This document shows, in pieces, positions 14,797-22,300 of a DNA stretch of 47,351 nt. Both the position numbers and the translations under genes were made by a program. The notes below the pieces were generated by a model. The model made no database searches. It saw nothing but the letters and a program-made list of their open reading frames with translations, and had not been told where the DNA came from. The stretch is from Bacillus carboniphilus. GTDB lineage: Bacteria > Bacillota > Bacilli > Bacillales > JAIVKR01. The stretch covers positions 1 to 47,351 of the forward strand of contig NZ_CP129015.1 in assembly GCF_020524035.2 (NCBI RefSeq), written 5' to 3'. How positions within the stretch are numbered: position 1 is the stretch's first letter; the number at the start of each line of letters is the position of its first letter.

Positions 14797-14961
14797 ATGG
14801 AGAGCAACAGAACGACTGATTTTTTTGAATTAGAAAATCATTTATATAAACTTATCAATGAGATGGGGCTATTCATTGATCTGAACCGTTACATACAAGA
14901 TGATTACATTGACTTAGATCAACTAGCTAAAGACATCGAATATAAAAGAGCAAACATCTAA
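14797..14961 (+). CDS. Small acidic protein, candidate AimX locus
   Basis: A 54-residue protein (MESNRTTDFFELENHLYKLI, then a Asp/Tyr-rich C-terminus) with CGGAGG ten bases upstream. It is the first gene after the aimP terminator, the position of aimX in known arbitrium phages, where a short RNA/peptide gene controls lysogeny. No sequence similarity to a known AimX can be claimed. TTGACC at 14761-14766 could be a -35 element for its own promoter. Confidence 0.55.
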   Translation: MESNRTTDFFELENHLYKLINEMGLFIDLNRYIQDDYIDLDQLAKDIEYKRANI

Positions 14962-14972
14962 GTGTTTGCTCT
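14947..14972. terminator. Terminator between candidate aimX and the repressor gene
   Basis: A perfect 10-bp stem (AGAGCAAACA / TGTTTGCTCT) that overlaps the stop codon at 14961. The better T-run is on the minus strand, so it mainly ends the repressor transcript. Confidence 0.7.
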
Positions 14973-14998
14973 AAAGGAATAATATGTTGTATTTACGC

Positions 14999-15358
14999 TT
15001 ACTTAATTAAATTACTTTCGAAAAACTTAATTAGTTCTTGTAATTTGTTTGTATCAACTTCTGATAATTTTTGACCATTTAGAACTAGTTGTTTACTTCT
15101 CAAAACATCATCCAGATTGTCATTATATTTAAATGGGGTTGGATCGTCAGAGAGTCCACAAAGATAGTCTGTCGATGTATTTAGAGTTTTGGCAATGGTA
15201 GCTAGCACAGCTAAAGATGGTTTTCTTGAGCCGTTCTCTATACTGCTGTACATGCTATTAGATAGACCGACTTTTTCGGCGAAATCCTTAGATAAGCCAA
15301 AGCCTTTCTTTATCCTTAACTCTTTTAGTCTGTCTTTGTTAAAGCCTAGATCGCTCAT
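14999..15358 (-). CDS. CI-like phage repressor (XRE helix-turn-helix)
   Basis: A 119-residue repressor. Residues ~10-70 are an XRE helix-turn-helix (LKELRIKKGFGLSKDFAEKV, then GLSNSMYSSIENGSRKPSLAVLATIAKTL); the C-terminal ~50 residues are a short helical oligomerisation-type region, with no LexA-like protease domain. The ATG at 15358 is preceded by GGGGGAG, so an upstream in-frame ATG at 15373 is rejected. It is divergent from a Cro-like gene across an operator region: the classic lysogeny switch. Confidence 0.85.
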   Translation of the reverse strand: MSDLGFNKDRLKELRIKKGFGLSKDFAEKVGLSNSMYSSIENGSRKPSLAVLATIAKTLNTSTDYLCGLSDDPTPFKYNDNLDDVLRSKQLVLNGQKLSEVDTNKLQELIKFFESNLIK

Positions 15359-15487
15359 AAAATTCTCCCCCATAAACTATATAACGTTATTATATTGCTA
15401 TTATCTAACAATAATTCACTCATTGCAATATTTTAAGGTCAATTTAAATAAAAGTCAAAAAACATTTTATTTTTTTACGCATATATA

Positions 15488-15516
15488 TTTACTAATAGTG
15501 AATTTTAGTTTATACT
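15488..15516 (+). promoter_or_regulatory. cro promoter overlapped by a repressor operator
   Basis: TTTACT (15488-15493), a 17-base spacer and TATACT (15511-15516). The palindrome TTTACTAATAGTGAA (15488-15502) covers the -35 box, so a bound repressor would block early transcription. Confidence 0.7.
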
Positions 15517-15553
15517 CTGTAATATAAGGTTTTATTCGAAAGAGGTAAGATTT

Positions 15554-15748
15554 ATGAATAAAAAAAGAATATGGATGAAAGAGATTCGACTTAATAAAGG
15601 TTGGGATCAGGTTGATCTAGCAAGGATTGTTAATCTAAACCCGTCTTATATTTGCGAATTAGAGCAAGGGAATAAAAATCCTAGTCTTGCGACGGCATGT
15701 AAACTTGCGGACGTTTTAGGAGTGAAGCCCGAAAAATTTTTACCCTAA
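15554..15748 (+). CDS. Cro-like XRE regulator
   Basis: A 64-residue protein that is a single XRE helix-turn-helix domain (WMKEIRLNKGWDQVDLARIV, NPSYICELEQGNKNPSLATACKLADVLGV). AAGAGGTAAG lies before the ATG. It is divergent from the CI-like repressor and is flanked on both sides by copies of the same 15-bp operator palindrome. First gene of the early operon. Confidence 0.85.
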   Translation: MNKKRIWMKEIRLNKGWDQVDLARIVNLNPSYICELEQGNKNPSLATACKLADVLGVKPEKFLP

Positions 15749-15750
15749 CA

Positions 15751-15765
15751 TTCACTAATAGTGAA
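15751..15765. promoter_or_regulatory. Operator palindrome downstream of cro
   Basis: TTCACTAATAGTGAA is a perfect 15-bp palindrome around a central A. It differs by one base from the copy over the cro promoter. Confidence 0.7.
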
Positions 15766-15798
15766 TTTCTCTATTAGAAAATTTTCTAGGAGGTTTCT

Positions 15799-15951
15799 AT
15801 GAGAAACAAATCTGTAAATACAAAAGCGGTCATGGCGATTATGGATATTTTAGATGAATACTGCACGACACACAGAGATGTTCAAGAAACTATCGAAGAA
15901 GTTAAAAAAATTGTATGGAAAAGTCCATGGAAGGAGCAAGTAAAAAAATGA
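15799..15951 (+). CDS. Small helical phage protein
   Basis: A 50-residue protein (MRNKSVNTKAVMAIMDILDE, then a second helix VQETIEEVKKIVW) with TAGGAGG upstream. Its stop overlaps the antirepressor start (ATGA), so they are coupled. It resembles the 41-residue product at 16700-16825 in its central ILDEY..VQETIEEVK pattern, suggesting a small paralogous family. Function unknown. Confidence 0.65.
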   Translation: MRNKSVNTKAVMAIMDILDEYCTTHRDVQETIEEVKKIVWKSPWKEQVKK

Positions 15952-16664
15952 ACTTACAAATCAAGAAATCAGAAATGTTTGAAACAGTCTTATGCGACAT
16001 ATGGGAGAACGAGAATGGCGAGGTGTTTATGACACTTAATCAGCTTGCTAATGCTTTAGGATATGCCAGTAAAAGCGGTGTAGAAAATATCATCAATCGA
16101 AATGATTACCTCAAAGAAAGTGAGTATTCAAGTACCCACAAAATGTGGGTAGTTGAAAGAAATCGAGAAGTAACAAGAGAAATGAGGGTTTTTACAGAGT
16201 TAGGAATCTATGAAGTTGCCATGCTTGCTAAAACTGAAAAGGCTAAAAAATTCCGATTATGGATTGGAAAAATCCTTAAAGCATTAAGAAAAGAAGAAGT
16301 CGCTCTTGTTGCTAAACCTCGCGTCCTTAGTGATAAGGAACAATTAATGGCATCCATGAAACTCACAATCGAATCAGTCGAGAACATCAAGAAGTTAGAC
16401 ACTCGAATGGATCAACTAGAAACAAAGGTCGATAGCCAAATCACCTTAGACTATGGCGAACAACGAAGAGTACAGAAAAGCGTTGCTAAGAAAGTTTACA
16501 GTCTAACAAGTGATCCAATCGAAAGAAAATCCTTATTCGCTGAATGCTACAGGGATTTAAAAGATCGCTTTGGAGTAGGGAGCTACAAGGATATAAGACG
16601 TAAGGACAAAGGTAAGGCACTCCAGTATATCAACGCATGGATACCACGAGCTGACGCGTCTTGA
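15948..16664 (+). CDS. Phage antirepressor (BRO-N and ORF6C domains)
   Basis: A 238-residue antirepressor. Residues ~8-110 match the BRO-N domain (CDIWENENGEVFMTLNQLA, ALGYASKSGVENIINRN, FTELGIYEVAMLAKTEKAKK, FRLWIGKIL). The C-terminal ~110 residues (DYGEQRRVQKSVAKKVYSLT, then GSYKDIRRKDKGKALQYIN) match ORF6C. Such proteins bind and inactivate phage repressors, favouring lytic growth. The ATG at 15948, coupled to the preceding stop, is used rather than an upstream in-frame start at 15915. Confidence 0.88.
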   Translation: MNLQIKKSEMFETVLCDIWENENGEVFMTLNQLANALGYASKSGVENIINRNDYLKESEYSSTHKMWVVERNREVTREMRVFTELGIYEVAMLAKTEKAKKFRLWIGKILKALRKEEVALVAKPRVLSDKEQLMASMKLTIESVENIKKLDTRMDQLETKVDSQITLDYGEQRRVQKSVAKKVYSLTSDPIERKSLFAECYRDLKDRFGVGSYKDIRRKDKGKALQYINAWIPRADAS

Positions 16665-16699
16665 GGCTAGGGACAAACTAATTGAAAGGAGGGAAAGTC

Positions 16700-16825
16700 A
16701 TGGATTTTCATTCAGCAGTAGATATGATCGCATCTATTTTAGCGGATAGTTCGAACACCGTTCAAGAAGCTTTAGACATTCTCGAAGAAGTAAAAGCAGA
16801 TTTATTTAGAACGCCATTAGATTGA
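16700..16825 (+). CDS. Small helical phage protein
   Basis: A 41-residue protein (MDFHSAVDMIASILADSSNT, then VQEALDILEEVKADLF) with AAAGGAGGG upstream. Two amphipathic helices; similar in pattern to the 50-residue product at 15799. Unknown function in the early operon. Confidence 0.6.
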   Translation: MDFHSAVDMIASILADSSNTVQEALDILEEVKADLFRTPLD

Positions 16826-16831
16826 TCAGTC

Positions 16832-16852
16832 GAAGTCGTTTTGACTTCTTCT
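16832..16852 (+). terminator. Weak terminator-like hairpin
   Basis: GAAGTC / GACTTC with loop GTTTT, followed by TTCT. Probably only partial termination because early genes continue downstream. Confidence 0.4.
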
Positions 16853-16903
16853 GAAAAAATAGAGTATTAACCAAAACGGTTACAACTGAAAGGAGGAATC
16901 AAA

Positions 16904-17059
16904 ATGAACCAAATCGAGAACGATGCAAAGACACTGTTAGAGTTTGCTAGATCGGAAGGTTGGACTGACCACGACTTGCTAAATGCCCTTGAATTGATTA
17001 GGGATAGAGAACGCTATAACACGAAAAGAAATCAATATTACGTGGAGGTGTCAGGATGA
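16904..17059 (+). CDS. Small early phage protein
   Basis: A 51-residue protein (MNQIENDAKTLLEFARSEGW, then TDHDLLNALELIRDRERY), AAAGGAGG upstream. Its stop overlaps the next start (ATGA). No recognisable family. Confidence 0.6.
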   Translation: MNQIENDAKTLLEFARSEGWTDHDLLNALELIRDRERYNTKRNQYYVEVSG

Positions 17060-17328
17060 AATACATTATTCAAGTTGAAGAAACGTTGGTATATGAAAAT
17101 GAAATTGAGATTGAAGCACAAGAAGGGCTAAGCGAAAGGGAAGTTCAAGAGTTGATCGAAGAAACGAAAAGGTTTTGCTACATACATCAAGATGGAACAG
17201 AAGAATTTGCGCGCTCATTGAATGATGATGATATCAAAGTTACTGAAGTAGCGTTAAGTTTTCCAGAGTCACCTAGAAAAATAGAGCTAGAGATTGTGGA
17301 TGTCAGAAGTTTAGGAGGTGACAAATAA
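17056..17328 (+). CDS. Early phage protein of unknown function
   Basis: A 90-residue acidic protein with an N-terminal strand (KYIIQVEETLVYENEIEIEA), a Glu-rich helix (LSEREVQELIEETKRF) and a C-terminal strand region. Starts overlap on both sides (ATGA before, TAATG after), so it is part of a coupled run of small genes. Family not recognised. Confidence 0.65.
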   Translation: MKYIIQVEETLVYENEIEIEAQEGLSEREVQELIEETKRFCYIHQDGTEEFARSLNDDDIKVTEVALSFPESPRKIELEIVDVRSLGGDK

Positions 17329-17474
17329 TGAACTATTTATTATCAGCAAGCAAAATGATGACGGCAAGGGAAGTAGTTGAAATATCTCGTCAATTGAAAG
17401 AAGACCCAAGCGTGTTGCGACGTTTGGATCTTCAAGTAAAGAACAATTTTAAGAACGTTAAGCGTGCTAGTTAG
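17328..17474 (+). CDS. Small basic early phage protein
   Basis: A 48-residue protein (MNYLLSASKMMTAREVVEIS, then RQLKEDPSVLRRLDLQ) with a basic tail. It starts within the stop of the preceding gene (TAATG). Unknown function. Confidence 0.55.
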   Translation: MNYLLSASKMMTAREVVEISRQLKEDPSVLRRLDLQVKNNFKNVKRAS

Positions 17475-17540
17475 CACATTCAGGTAAATATATTATAAGG
17501 CTTTTTGAACTAAATTACCATGTTTTTTGAAAGATACTAA

Positions 17541-17658
17541 GCCGACGGGGTTACTCTTGTCCCTGTCGGAACGGTCAGGAAGGGTTTTTCTATTCCATTC
17601 CTCCTTTTATAGAATTCTCCCTTTACCTTTCTGGCCGTTCCGATGCGGATAAGCATCA
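17541..17658 (+). ncRNA. Candidate structured RNA with three hairpins
   Basis: In the 284-base gap between 17474 and 17759: P1 is CCGACGGGG (17542-17550) with CCCTGTCGG (17561-17569); P2 is a 12-bp stem CGGAACGGTCAG (17567-17578) with CTGGCCGTTCCG (17631-17642), enclosing an inner TTCTAT/ATAGAA hairpin; P3 is GATGC/GCATC (17642-17657) followed by A-rich sequence. P1 and P2 share bases 17567-17569, so they may compete. No coding frame covers it. I do not recognise the fold. Confidence 0.5.
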
Positions 17659-17758
17659 AAAAATAAAACATCTATACAGTAATACATCAATTGTTGTGTT
17701 AGGGGGTAGGCCTGGAAAACCTCCCTCCGATCTTTTTAAAACGAAAGGAGCAAATGAA

Positions 17759-18510
17759 ATGTATAAACCAAAAATGTACAAACTTAGCGAGATTGTAGCA
17801 ATGATAGAGGATGGAACGTTGGTCGAATTGGATAAAGTTTTTAGTTATAAAGACGGGGAGTCGAGACCTGAATACGTGATAAGTGAAGGAGGTTTAAAAA
17901 GTTTATATGAATATAAAGCAATGTGGCTTGATGCTTCCTCCATTGATAGAGTCTACAGAGTTCCAAATCTTGAATCGAAAACAATCGAATTGACATACAA
18001 CCAGTTAGAAATTTTAAGGGACTTGTTGACACTCCGCACGTCTAAAGACGTGGGATTCTTGCTACCAAAGGCGAAGTCCATTTCTGGTATCGCTGACGTG
18101 CAAGATTGCGGTGTGCCATCACCACTCCATAGGCAGTGCATATAGCACCTATGGCGACTACCCTTTTACCAAGTAGTCCAGTTGTTGTGTTCGTATTGTT
18201 TTAGCGTCTTGTTCTTGACGACCCAATACGTTTTACGTGTAGCAGGAGTTATGCTACACAACCTCATACGTATTCTATTTTCAAAGAACACATTAGCGTT
18301 TTAGAGACTTGTTCTTGTCTATAACTCAAGTATAGCGTATTTCAGATACTTAATGTAGCTAAAGCTACACCGTATCTGACCTCACTATCATCCCACATCT
18401 GAAGAAGTGGGCTTTCCCGTTCGGGATAATCTGTAATTGATCACATGCCTTTTGGTGTGCTGGCAGAAAAAATCGAAGGCGAACTACGAGAATTAAAGGA
18501 GGCTAAATAA
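17759..18510 (+). pseudogene. Early phage gene split by a 407-bp IS605-type mini-element
   Basis: The gene starts at ATG 17759 (AAAGGAG upstream) and encodes MYKPKMYKLSEIVAMIEDGT and onward to ...LEILRDL before the element at 18026. Deleting 18026-18432 joins the frame to VIDHMPFGVLAEKIEGELRE and a TAA at 18508-18510 that overlaps the next start (TAATG). The restored protein is about 114 residues, acidic, unrecognised. As it stands the frame runs on into the element and stops at 18145, so the product is truncated with a foreign tail. Confidence 0.75.
18026..18432 (-). mobile_element. Non-autonomous 407-bp IS200/IS605-type element
   Basis: Bounded by the same sequences as the full element at 10915-12692: TTGA at 18026-18029 (right end TCAA on the minus strand) and GTAA at 18433-18436 (target TTAC). 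The last ~95 bases match the full element's left end with only a few differences; the first ~150 bases match its right end in scattered blocks. tnpA and tnpB are missing. The centre holds two GTTTTAG..CTTGTTCTTG hairpin units. It is probably mobilised by the resident TnpA. Confidence 0.8.
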
Positions 18511-18722
18511 TGCAAATCGAACACCCAACAATCACTCAAATGGAACGTACAGGCTATGCGAATTTAGTAGATCAAGAGGAACACTTTGGAATTGATTACT
18601 TTGGAGACGAGATTCTCTCAGGTGATGAATACGTTGAGGACGAGAATGGAGAGCTAGTTTTGAAGGACAATCTTGAAAAATACTTATCTAAGTTTTATGG
18701 ATTTACCTTTTCGGAGGCATAA
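18510..18722 (+). CDS. YqaI-like phage protein
   Basis: A 70-residue protein beginning MQIEHPTITQMERTGYANLV with the GIDYFGDEILSGDEYV and GELVLKDNLEKYL stretches typical of the B. subtilis skin-element YqaI family. It starts inside the stop of the preceding (now split) gene. Function of the family is unknown; it sits among recombination genes. Confidence 0.7.
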   Translation: MQIEHPTITQMERTGYANLVDQEEHFGIDYFGDEILSGDEYVEDENGELVLKDNLEKYLSKFYGFTFSEA

Positions 18723-18726
18723 AAAT

Positions 18727-18750
18727 AGCCCACTTGCACGAGTGAGCTAC
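18727..18750 (+). other. Hairpin after the YqaI-like gene
   Basis: TAGC.CACT pairs with AGTG.GCTA across TTGCACG. No T-run follows, so it may be an mRNA-stability or processing element. Confidence 0.4.
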
Positions 18751-18827
18751 TAAACACGAGATTTGAAGAAAAACTTGATACGCCCATTATATGTTACTTT
18801 ACCAAATTAATCAAGGAGGAATTTTAA

Positions 18828-19004
18828 ATGCAAACTATTCAATTCGACGATCGTCCAGAAGCACAAAGAAGACTTTCCCAAGCAGGTGGATATATCGACT
18901 TTAACAAAAAGGGTCAACCAGTTTTCAAGTTTAAAAATTTCAAAGATTATCAGGAGTATCTAAGGCTTGGAGTAGAAGCGTTTCAAGGAGGTCAAGCGCA
19001 ATGA
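18828..19004 (+). CDS. Small early phage protein upstream of gam
   Basis: A 58-residue protein (MQTIQFDDRPEAQRRLSQAG, then FNKKGQPVFKFKNFKDYQEY) preceded by AAGGAGG. Its stop overlaps the Gam start (ATGA). Unknown family; probably linked to the recombination genes. Confidence 0.65.
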   Translation: MQTIQFDDRPEAQRRLSQAGGYIDFNKKGQPVFKFKNFKDYQEYLRLGVEAFQGGQAQ

Positions 19005-19570
19005 ACCCATTATTAAAAACGGAAATTGATGATTGGAATATTGATTGGGCAGAAGAACAACAGGACGAAGTGAAACAACGTTATCAAATTAGTGGTATCG
19101 ACTCACTGAATTGGGCATTTAGAAAATTGAGCGCATTTAAAGCGCAGGAAGCCGAGATTGAACAGTTAGCGAAGATTGAGCATGAACGTATTGAACAGTG
19201 GGAAACGCAACAGAAACGAGGCTTACAACAAGATATACAGTTTTTCGAAACACTTATAAACGAATATCATGCGAACGTTTTAGAAGAAGATCCGAAGCAA
19301 AAAACCTTATCAACTCCATATGGTAGATCAAAGTCCAGAAGAACGAAGTGTCAACCAGATAAAGCCGATGAACAAGCGTTATTGCAGTACATCAAAACGA
19401 ACGATCTACAGGGATTTATCAAAGAATCGGTTAAATGGGCAGACCTCAAGAAAACCTTAAAAGTCGCTGAAACCAGTGAGGGCATGGCAGTCATTGATGA
19501 AAATGGACAAGTTGTTGAGGGAGCCGTTGTTAAGCCGGAGTCGATCACATACAAAGTGGAGGTTGATTAA
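19001..19570 (+). CDS. gam: Gam-like host-nuclease inhibitor
   Basis: A 189-residue protein matching the Mu Gam-like family: LNWAFRKLSAFKAQEAEIEQ helix, IEQWETQQKRGLQQDIQFFE, LINEYH, then the TPYGRSKSRRTK strand and DEQALLQYIKTNDLQGF. Gam proteins coat double-stranded DNA ends and protect them from host exonucleases such as RecBCD/AddAB. It precedes a single-strand-annealing-type protein, the usual phage recombination set. AAGGAGG lies before the ATG. Confidence 0.85.
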   Translation: MNPLLKTEIDDWNIDWAEEQQDEVKQRYQISGIDSLNWAFRKLSAFKAQEAEIEQLAKIEHERIEQWETQQKRGLQQDIQFFETLINEYHANVLEEDPKQKTLSTPYGRSKSRRTKCQPDKADEQALLQYIKTNDLQGFIKESVKWADLKKTLKVAETSEGMAVIDENGQVVEGAVVKPESITYKVEVD

Positions 19571-19571
19571 T

Positions 19572-20405
19572 ATGGGTCAGTTAGCCGTCAAACAGCAAAC
19601 ACAAGAACAGCAAGCTACAACACTATCAATCATTGATACAGTCGATCTCGAAGCCGTGCAAAGCACCTTATCGAAAATCAATCAATTCCAAATGGTCATT
19701 CAAAACACGCTCAAGCGAGAACATGACTTTGGAGTGATACCAGGAACGGGCAAACCTACTCTATTAAAACCTGGTGCGGAAAAAATCCATATGCTTTTTG
19801 GTGTGACAAGTGAATACGAGGTAACGGAAAAGATACAGGATTATGACAAAGGATTCTTCGCTTTTACTATCCGATGCATGATCTATAAGGACGGAAATAA
19901 GATCACCGAGGGTGTTGGTCATTGCAATACAAAAGAACGGAAATACATTAAACAGGATGCTTACACGTTGGCAAACACATGCTTGAAAATGGCAAAAAAA
20001 CGAGCGCAGATAGATGCAACCTTAACCCTAGCTAGTCTTTCAGAAATTTTTACACAAGACATTGAGGACATCAAAGAATTCACTCAAACAGAAAATATTG
20101 AAACGATGACACTCAAGATGCAGCACAAATTAAATTAACGTTTGGTAAGCATAAAGGGGAAAACGTTAAAAGAAATCTACAAAGAAGCACCAGGTTATCT
20201 TGAATGGTTATCTGGTCAAGATCGCACTGATCCAGTTATTAAAAAAGGGATTGAAATGATGTTCGACGCGGTCAAACAAAACGGAAATCAAAAATCTAAC
20301 AAACAGGAGCAAACACCACCTCCACCAACAAATGAGCCTAAGGACACTCAACCAGAAAAACAAGAAGATAAACCATCCGCAACAGACGATTTTCCATTTG
20401 AGTGA
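19572..20405 (+). CDS. Recombination-associated protein with ExoX-like C-terminal domain, frameshifted
   Basis: The N-terminal ~185 residues (FQMVIQNTLKREHDFGVIPG, LLKPGAEKIHMLFGV, KITEGVGHCNTKERKYI, ANTCLKMAKKRAQIDATLTL) are typical of a widespread phage protein found with Gam and RusA. The C-terminus (LTFGKHKGKTLKEIY, PGYLEWLSGQD) matches the ExoX-like C-terminal domain. Frame switches occur near 20103 and at GGGG 20157-20160; the first frame closes at 20138 and the last runs to 20405. Correcting both gives one continuous protein ending in a Pro/Gln-rich tail and DDFPFE, like an SSB acidic tip. Confidence 0.7.
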
Positions 20406-20569
20406 TGTTCAACTATAAAACAAAAGTCCTGCTTCCTAAATGGATTTGGGAGCAGGCAAACGATGAAAAAGAAGTTATGAAGCTAGTCAATGATTACATG
20501 AAAAGATATCCAAATTATAAATTAATCGAAATACAAGATAGATATGCAGTATGCGGAAGAAAGGGTTGA
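20405..20569 (+). CDS. Small phage protein
   Basis: A 54-residue protein (MFNYKTKVLLPKWIWEQAND, then VMKLVNDYMKRYPNYKLIEI) that starts within the preceding stop (ATGA) and ends six bases before the replisome organiser gene. Family not recognised. Confidence 0.6.
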   Translation: MFNYKTKVLLPKWIWEQANDEKEVMKLVNDYMKRYPNYKLIEIQDRYAVCGRKG

Positions 20570-20574
20570 TCTGA

Positions 20575-21456
20575 ATGAGCATCATAAGAGTTGTTAAAAA
20601 TAGAGATTTTGTTGTCATGAATAAAACCAGTTTGGATGATCCTAATTTGAGTTGGAAGGCGAAAGGGCTTCATGCTTATATGCTTTCTAAACCTGATGAT
20701 TGGACGTTTTACAATAGCGAGTTACAAAAGCACGCGAAAGACGGACGAGATTCTTTTAAAAGCGCATTAAAGGAATTAAGAGAAGCAGGATACGTAGTTA
20801 GGAAAAGAGCGCAGAATGAAGAAGGTAAATTTGATGGATGGGAAACAATCGTGTACGAATTTCCTCAGCCTGTAGAAAAACAAGATGAACAAAATGAACC
20901 AAACCCGCCGAAAGACGGAAAATCCGTCAGTCGGAAAAACCGACATCGGGAAACCCGTCAGTCGGAAAACCCGCAACTACTAAGTATTGATAGTACTAAA
21001 TATTTAAAAGAACTAAATAATGATTTAAGTAATTATATATATAGCGTTTTGGAGCATTGGAATTCTAAGGGAATCATCAAACATAAAAAACTAAACAAAA
21101 AAATGGAATCCCATATAAAAGCAAGACTTGAAGAATACAGCTTGGAAGAAGTTTTAAAAGCCATAGATCATTATGCAGAAGTTCTGCACAGTCAAGATCA
21201 CTACTGGACACATCGCTGGACATTGCAAGACTTCATGAAGCCTAACAACATGGTGAAATTTCTAGATGAATCAAACCCTATAGAAACCTATCGAACGAAA
21301 AAGCAAAAGCAATCGTATCAACCACAACACCAATTCCAAAATGGCGCACTTTTTGAGCAAGGCGAGGAATCCAAACGAAGGCAAGCAGAGCTTAAACCTT
21401 TAACACCCGAAGAAATGGAGCGACTACGTCAAGCGGAGGAGGAACTACCATTTTAG
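20575..21456 (+). CDS. Phage replisome organiser / DnaD-like replication protein
   Basis: A 293-residue protein. The first ~95 residues are a winged helix (VVMNKTSLDDPNLSWKAKGL, DDWTFYNSELQKHAKDGRDS, FKSALKELREAGYVVRKR), the middle is a low-complexity linker with repeated CGTCAGTCGGAAAA DNA words, and residues ~150-235 are a phage replication C-terminal domain (SVLEHWNSKGIIKHKKL, HYWTHRWTLQDFM). It would bind the phage origin and recruit the DnaC-like loader encoded next. Acidic EEELPF end. Confidence 0.85.
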   Translation: MSIIRVVKNRDFVVMNKTSLDDPNLSWKAKGLHAYMLSKPDDWTFYNSELQKHAKDGRDSFKSALKELREAGYVVRKRAQNEEGKFDGWETIVYEFPQPVEKQDEQNEPNPPKDGKSVSRKNRHRETRQSENPQLLSIDSTKYLKELNNDLSNYIYSVLEHWNSKGIIKHKKLNKKMESHIKARLEEYSLEEVLKAIDHYAEVLHSQDHYWTHRWTLQDFMKPNNMVKFLDESNPIETYRTKKQKQSYQPQHQFQNGALFEQGEESKRRQAELKPLTPEEMERLRQAEEELPF

Positions 21457-21461
21457 GACTA

Positions 21462-22300
21462 GTGGATATTTTAGGAGAAAGTCGTTTAGAAAACTTTTTG
21501 TTTAAGGTAAAGCCAGAACTCATTGATAGAGCTGAAAACGTTAAGTTGATCAAAGAAGAATGTCCTCAATGCGAAGAGAGTCAATTCAACAAAGGGCAAT
21601 TGTTTGGATGGGAGTATCAAATAGGCGAAGAGAAATTTAAATACCTTGCAGATCAAGTTTGTACGAGTTGTAAGGGCCAAGTATTAAGCAAAGAAATCAC
21701 TCTAGAAATGAGCGAGAAACGTAAACAGATGCTGATAGAAAACTGGTGGCATATCCCTATAGACGATCAGTCAGGGTTTAAAAATTATCAATCTCATAAT
21801 CAAGTGACTAACAATGCGAAAAGTGTAGCCGTTGACTATTGTAAAGCGTTTAAAGATCAACCAGAAATCAATTTACTCATGATGGGCAATCCAGGCACAG
21901 GAAAGACCCATATCGCTAAAGCAGTCGCGAGAACATTGAAGCATCAAGGTTTTAAAGTCGGCTATATATCCGCAGTGGATCTGTTTAACAAGATTAAAGC
22001 GACCTTTGACAACGGGGAATAAAGAAACCGTCTTTAAAGAAATGGCATCCCTAGACTTGTTGATCATTGATGATATGGGCGTTGAGACTACAAAAATATC
22101 AGATGTGAGCTGGTCAGTACGTACATGGACCGAGATCATTGAAAATCGTAAAGGCAAGGCAACCGTGTGGACAACGAATCTTGATGAAGGCAAGCTAGAT
22201 AGCCTAGTTGGAAGCTAGAGCCACAAGTCGAATGTACGAGAATACTAAGTTTATAGACTTGTTTACAGATGACTATAGAAAGACGAAAAGGGTGGTTTAG
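21462..22300 (+). CDS. dnaC: DnaC-like helicase loader, two frameshifts
   Basis: AAA+ helicase loader. The N-terminus has paired cysteines (CPQC ... CTSC) as in Bacillus phage DnaC proteins; Walker A is MMGNPGTGKTHIA; Walker B is LLIIDDMGVE; then VWTTNLDEGKL and the arginine-finger region RATSRMYENTK. The frame breaks at GGGG before AATAAA (about 22017) and again at AGCTAGAGCC (about 22212); removing one base at each restores a continuous protein of about 279 residues to TAG 22298-22300. GTG start at 21462. It loads the host replicative helicase. Confidence 0.85.

Noticed and set aside
14741-14818. 25-codon frame overlapping candidate aimX
   Set aside because: Ends inside the 14797 gene and lacks support; the 54-codon gene has the better ribosome site.
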